NCBI GenBank assembly: GCA_030549335.1
Contig: CM060192.1
Location: 22,820,157-22,884,156, forward strand
Source of the DNA: Pontederia crassipes
Lineage: Eukaryota; Streptophyta; Magnoliopsida; Commelinales; Pontederiaceae
Length of the DNA: 64,000 bases
Direction: 5' to 3'
Below are positions 62,138-64,000 of this stretch, piece by piece. The notes beneath the pieces were generated by a model, which worked only from the letters and a program-made list of their open reading frames with translations, was not told the DNA's origin and did not search any database. The translations under genes were made by a program, and so were the position numbers. Every line of letters begins with the position of its first letter. The stretch's first letter is position 1.

Positions 62138-62372
62138 TTCATCTCCGACCGCCACCTCGCCCACGAGGCCCTCGTCATCAGGGCGACAAGTTCGCAGACC
62201 GCCCCAAGCCTTCCTCTTCATTGCCTTTGCTCCGCAATGGTTGGCACTACATCAGTTGGGCATCCAATGGCCCGGTGTGGTGGCTCCTCCGTCGCAACCT
62301 CATCTCAGAGATGCAGTCAGGATGCAGCAAAAGCGCAAGGAGATCTACAGCCCCTTGATCCATGCCCGAAGA
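62138..62372 (+). pseudogene. Cytochrome P450 gene fragment, CYP89/CYP77-like
   Basis: The plus strand encodes FISDRHLAHEALVI, then after a one-base frame change FADRPKPSSSLPLL and ISWASNGPVWWLLRRNLISE. In plant CYP89A (and the related CYP77) these form the consecutive N-terminal block FI-DRSLAHEALV---FADRPP....INS--YGPTWRLLRRNLTSEIL, which precedes and includes helix C (WRxxRR). Directly after it, in another frame, comes MQQKRKEIYSPLIHARRDI, which resembles a block some 100 residues further on in the same proteins (MRR-Q---LLPLIRARR). The fragment thus joins two distant parts of one gene with the middle deleted. The haem-binding region is absent. It lies between two microsatellites (61865-61946 and 62375-62429), inside the 5' region of the large CACTA, as captured gene pieces often do. 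Confidence 0.65.
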
Positions 62373-62374
62373 GA

Positions 62375-62377
62375 TAT

Positions 62378-62420
<43 letters not shown>

Positions 62421-62429
62421 CATACATAT
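62375..62429. repeat. (ACAT)n(AT)n microsatellite
   Basis: Compound tract of catacata units followed by TA units, immediately left of the MITE; its last 8 bases also serve as the apparent target duplication of that MITE. Confidence 0.93.
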
Positions 62430-62563
62430 GGGCACCACTATTGCTACTCCAAAATTCACTATTGACACTCCATTTTATCTTATAAGAGTAAGTGTGTCCA
62501 ACACTTTCAACACTCACATGATGGAGTGACAATCATGTGTTTGGAGTGGCAATAGTGATTCCC
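62430..62563. mobile_element. Small MITE, 134 bp, long inverted repeats
   Basis: The left end GGGCACCACTATTGCTACTC and the inverted right end GGGAATCACTATTGCCACTC continue to match with gaps for about 45 bp on each side (CCAAA, ATTG-CACTCCAT), so nearly the whole element is a hairpin. Flanks ATACATAT (62422-62429 and 62564-62571) are identical and 8 bp long, suggesting hAT, but they lie in an ACAT/TA microsatellite, which weakens that evidence. Confidence 0.65.
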
Positions 62564-62769
62564 ATACATATATTTAATAAAATATGTCTTATTGTACGTT
62601 GCCTAAACTTTGTGATCCATTAAAGTTTTAAGTTGAATGCTATCAAATGATAAATCACATACCTCAATTAAAAAAGGTGACAATCAAGTAAATTAACAAC
62701 CATAGGGATATCATACAAAATCTTAAGTGATCAATTAAAGTTTTACAAATAGGGACTCAAAATTGAGAT

Positions 62770-63589
62770 GCTAAAGAGGCGCTACATCGTGGCTAAGCTC
62801 TATAGTGGCTCATTAGCATCGACACGGCGCCACTACCTTGAGATGCCGAGTTAGCGCTAGCAAACTACGATGCTAAAGTGATACTGTTGTGGCTCTAAAG
62901 TAGCACCAGCAATTATTGTAGCGCTAAATAGATGCCTACTTGCGCCAATATAGTGTCGAGAGTCTTGTTGACACTAATTTGGCACCATTGCGACTTCATT
63001 GCATCCCTAGAGTGACACTAAATTGTATTAATTTTTACTATATAAATATATTTAAATTTTTGTAATAAAATCATGTCAAATAATTCAACCTTCATAATTC
63101 CATGATTAAGATTGTAAAAATATTTTTTTATCTATAATCAATATAGGTATATACAATATTGTATGTATAATATATTGACATGTAGGTATATACATTAAAT
63201 ATGCCATGTTATATATATATATAGGTATGCGTGCACACACACATATATGTGTGTATTTGTGTTTATATACATCATTACATCTATAATTATTATATATGTA
63301 TATTTGTATCTATATACATACATGTGTATTTGTATTTATGTATATTTAGGAATACATATATAGGTCACATATATAATATAGGTAGCATATATATTTTTGA
63401 ATACATATGTAGTTAACATATATAGTATAGGTAACATATAATACATATGTAGGTTATATATTGTCTAAGTAAGACATATAGTACAATATCTAATCTATTT
63501 ATTAATTAAAATATTGTATAAGTAAGATATATAGTTATACAAATTAGTATTGCCTATTTAACAAATCAATATAGGTATATATATAAATT

Positions 63590-63628
<39 letters not shown>

Positions 63629-64000
63629 TCTTCTAACAAGTTGGCATCACATCGGCAATGCAAATCAGCGACACATGAGCGACACAACTCTATAGAGTCA
63701 ATTCGGCGACACAGCAACGCCTCAACTTCCGTGTTAATTTAGCGTCGCAAGCAGTCGACACCAGTATAATGCAAGTTGCTGACGCCAACATCGTTTCATG
63801 GATTCACATCAAATTAGCGTCGCAAGAACGGGGACACTAACTTAATGTCTCATGTTGTCGACACCAATTAAGCGCTATAATATACCACGCATTTCTCAAC
63901 TTTGGCATGTGATAATAGTAGTGACGTAGTGTCTCGATGGCACTGATTTTAGCGCCGACATTGGGTAACGCTAATGCGATGCTACGGGGAGGCAGTTAGC
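62770..64000. repeat. CACTA subterminal repeats with central microsatellite (5' side, truncated by window end)
   Basis: Subterminal words (gatgctaaagaggcgctac, cattagcatcgacac, ggcgccactacc, tagcgtcgcaag, aacgctaatgcgatgctac) occupy 62770-63010 and 63645-64000, separated by a TA/TG/CA-rich microsatellite zone at 63010-63640. The two-block layout equals that of 14740-16075. The terminal CACTA sequence is expected shortly beyond the right edge of the window. Confidence 0.7.

Larger units (their letters stand above)
43600..64000 (-). mobile_element. Large CACTA (En/Spm) element in minus orientation, heavily interrupted, runs off the window
   Basis: Read from right to left: subterminal repeats (64000-63645), TA/TG microsatellite (63640-63010), subterminal repeats (63010-62770), inserted pieces, more subterminal words (about 61740-61600), a G-rich minisatellite that is CT-rich in element sense (60800-60060), a solo LTR with nested elements (59974-51032), TNPD transposase (50727-47131), TNPA exons (about 47000-44900), a solo LTR (44829-44408) and subterminal repeats (44135-43610). 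The order mirrors the element at 14.7 kb, and the transposase tail and TNPA match at residue level. Native length, after removing the insertions found, is about 10 kb within the window. Neither terminus is seen: the 5' end lies beyond 64000 and the 3' terminus was not resolved. Confidence 0.7.

Noticed and set aside
63231-63416. 61-codon open frame near the right edge
   Set aside because: Translation of a TA/TG/CA microsatellite; no protein similarity.

Overview
The window reads as intergenic, transposon-rich DNA of a flowering plant nuclear genome. The evidence is a class II HD-Zip gene with plant-type introns, an Au-type SINE, CACTA (En/Spm) transposons, an L1-type LINE that carries an RNase H, Ty1-copia elements primed by initiator Met tRNA, and very AT-rich spacers. 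A non-grass monocot is my guess, but nothing in the sequence proves it. Only one intact protein-coding gene is supported: the HD-Zip II transcription factor at 28040-29196 (three exons, 294 residues).

Layout. 1-2550 is AT-rich spacer with one Au-like SINE (951-1114, 21-bp target duplication). 2560-2960 (minus) is a broken first part of a serine carboxypeptidase S28 (Pro-X carboxypeptidase) gene, followed by GC-rich sequence and a (GA)n tract. 3.4-11.9 kb is gene-free and holds a possible MITE (4907-5696) and a degenerate AT-rich array (about 6.5-10.05 kb). 11885-12974 is a small CACTA-like element. 14712 to about 19.86 kb is a CACTA element in plus orientation with an internally deleted transposase. 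It abuts a 5'-truncated LINE (19.87-21.95 kb). 22861-24601 is a hAT-like element with a GC-rich, possibly captured interior. 24.6-27.2 kb looks like LTR-type retrotransposon sequence. The HD-Zip gene follows, then gene-free spacer to 33.4 kb.

The right half is a stack of nested elements. A hAT transposase remnant (minus strand, 40.7 down to 33.4 kb) is split by a Ty1-copia fossil (33724-37805, target duplication CAATC) and by an inverted-repeat element (38406-39488). From about 43.6 kb to the end of the window lies a second, larger CACTA element of the same family as the one at 14.7 kb, in minus orientation. It is interrupted by a solo LTR (44408-44829) and by another solo LTR (51032-59974, target duplication ATCAA). 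That second LTR holds a gag-only Ty1-copia element (51611-58858, CTAAC), whose left LTR in turn holds a hAT-like element (51773-52393, ACGAGATT). The 5' region of the CACTA also carries a third hAT-like element (60800-61273), a fragment of a cytochrome P450 gene (62138-62372) and a MITE (62430-62563).

I see no operon-like or multi-gene system. The value of the window lies in the insertion order, the gene fragments carried in or next to transposons, and a few unexplained repeats. All coordinates and identifications come from reading the sequence by eye; no alignment or database search was run.
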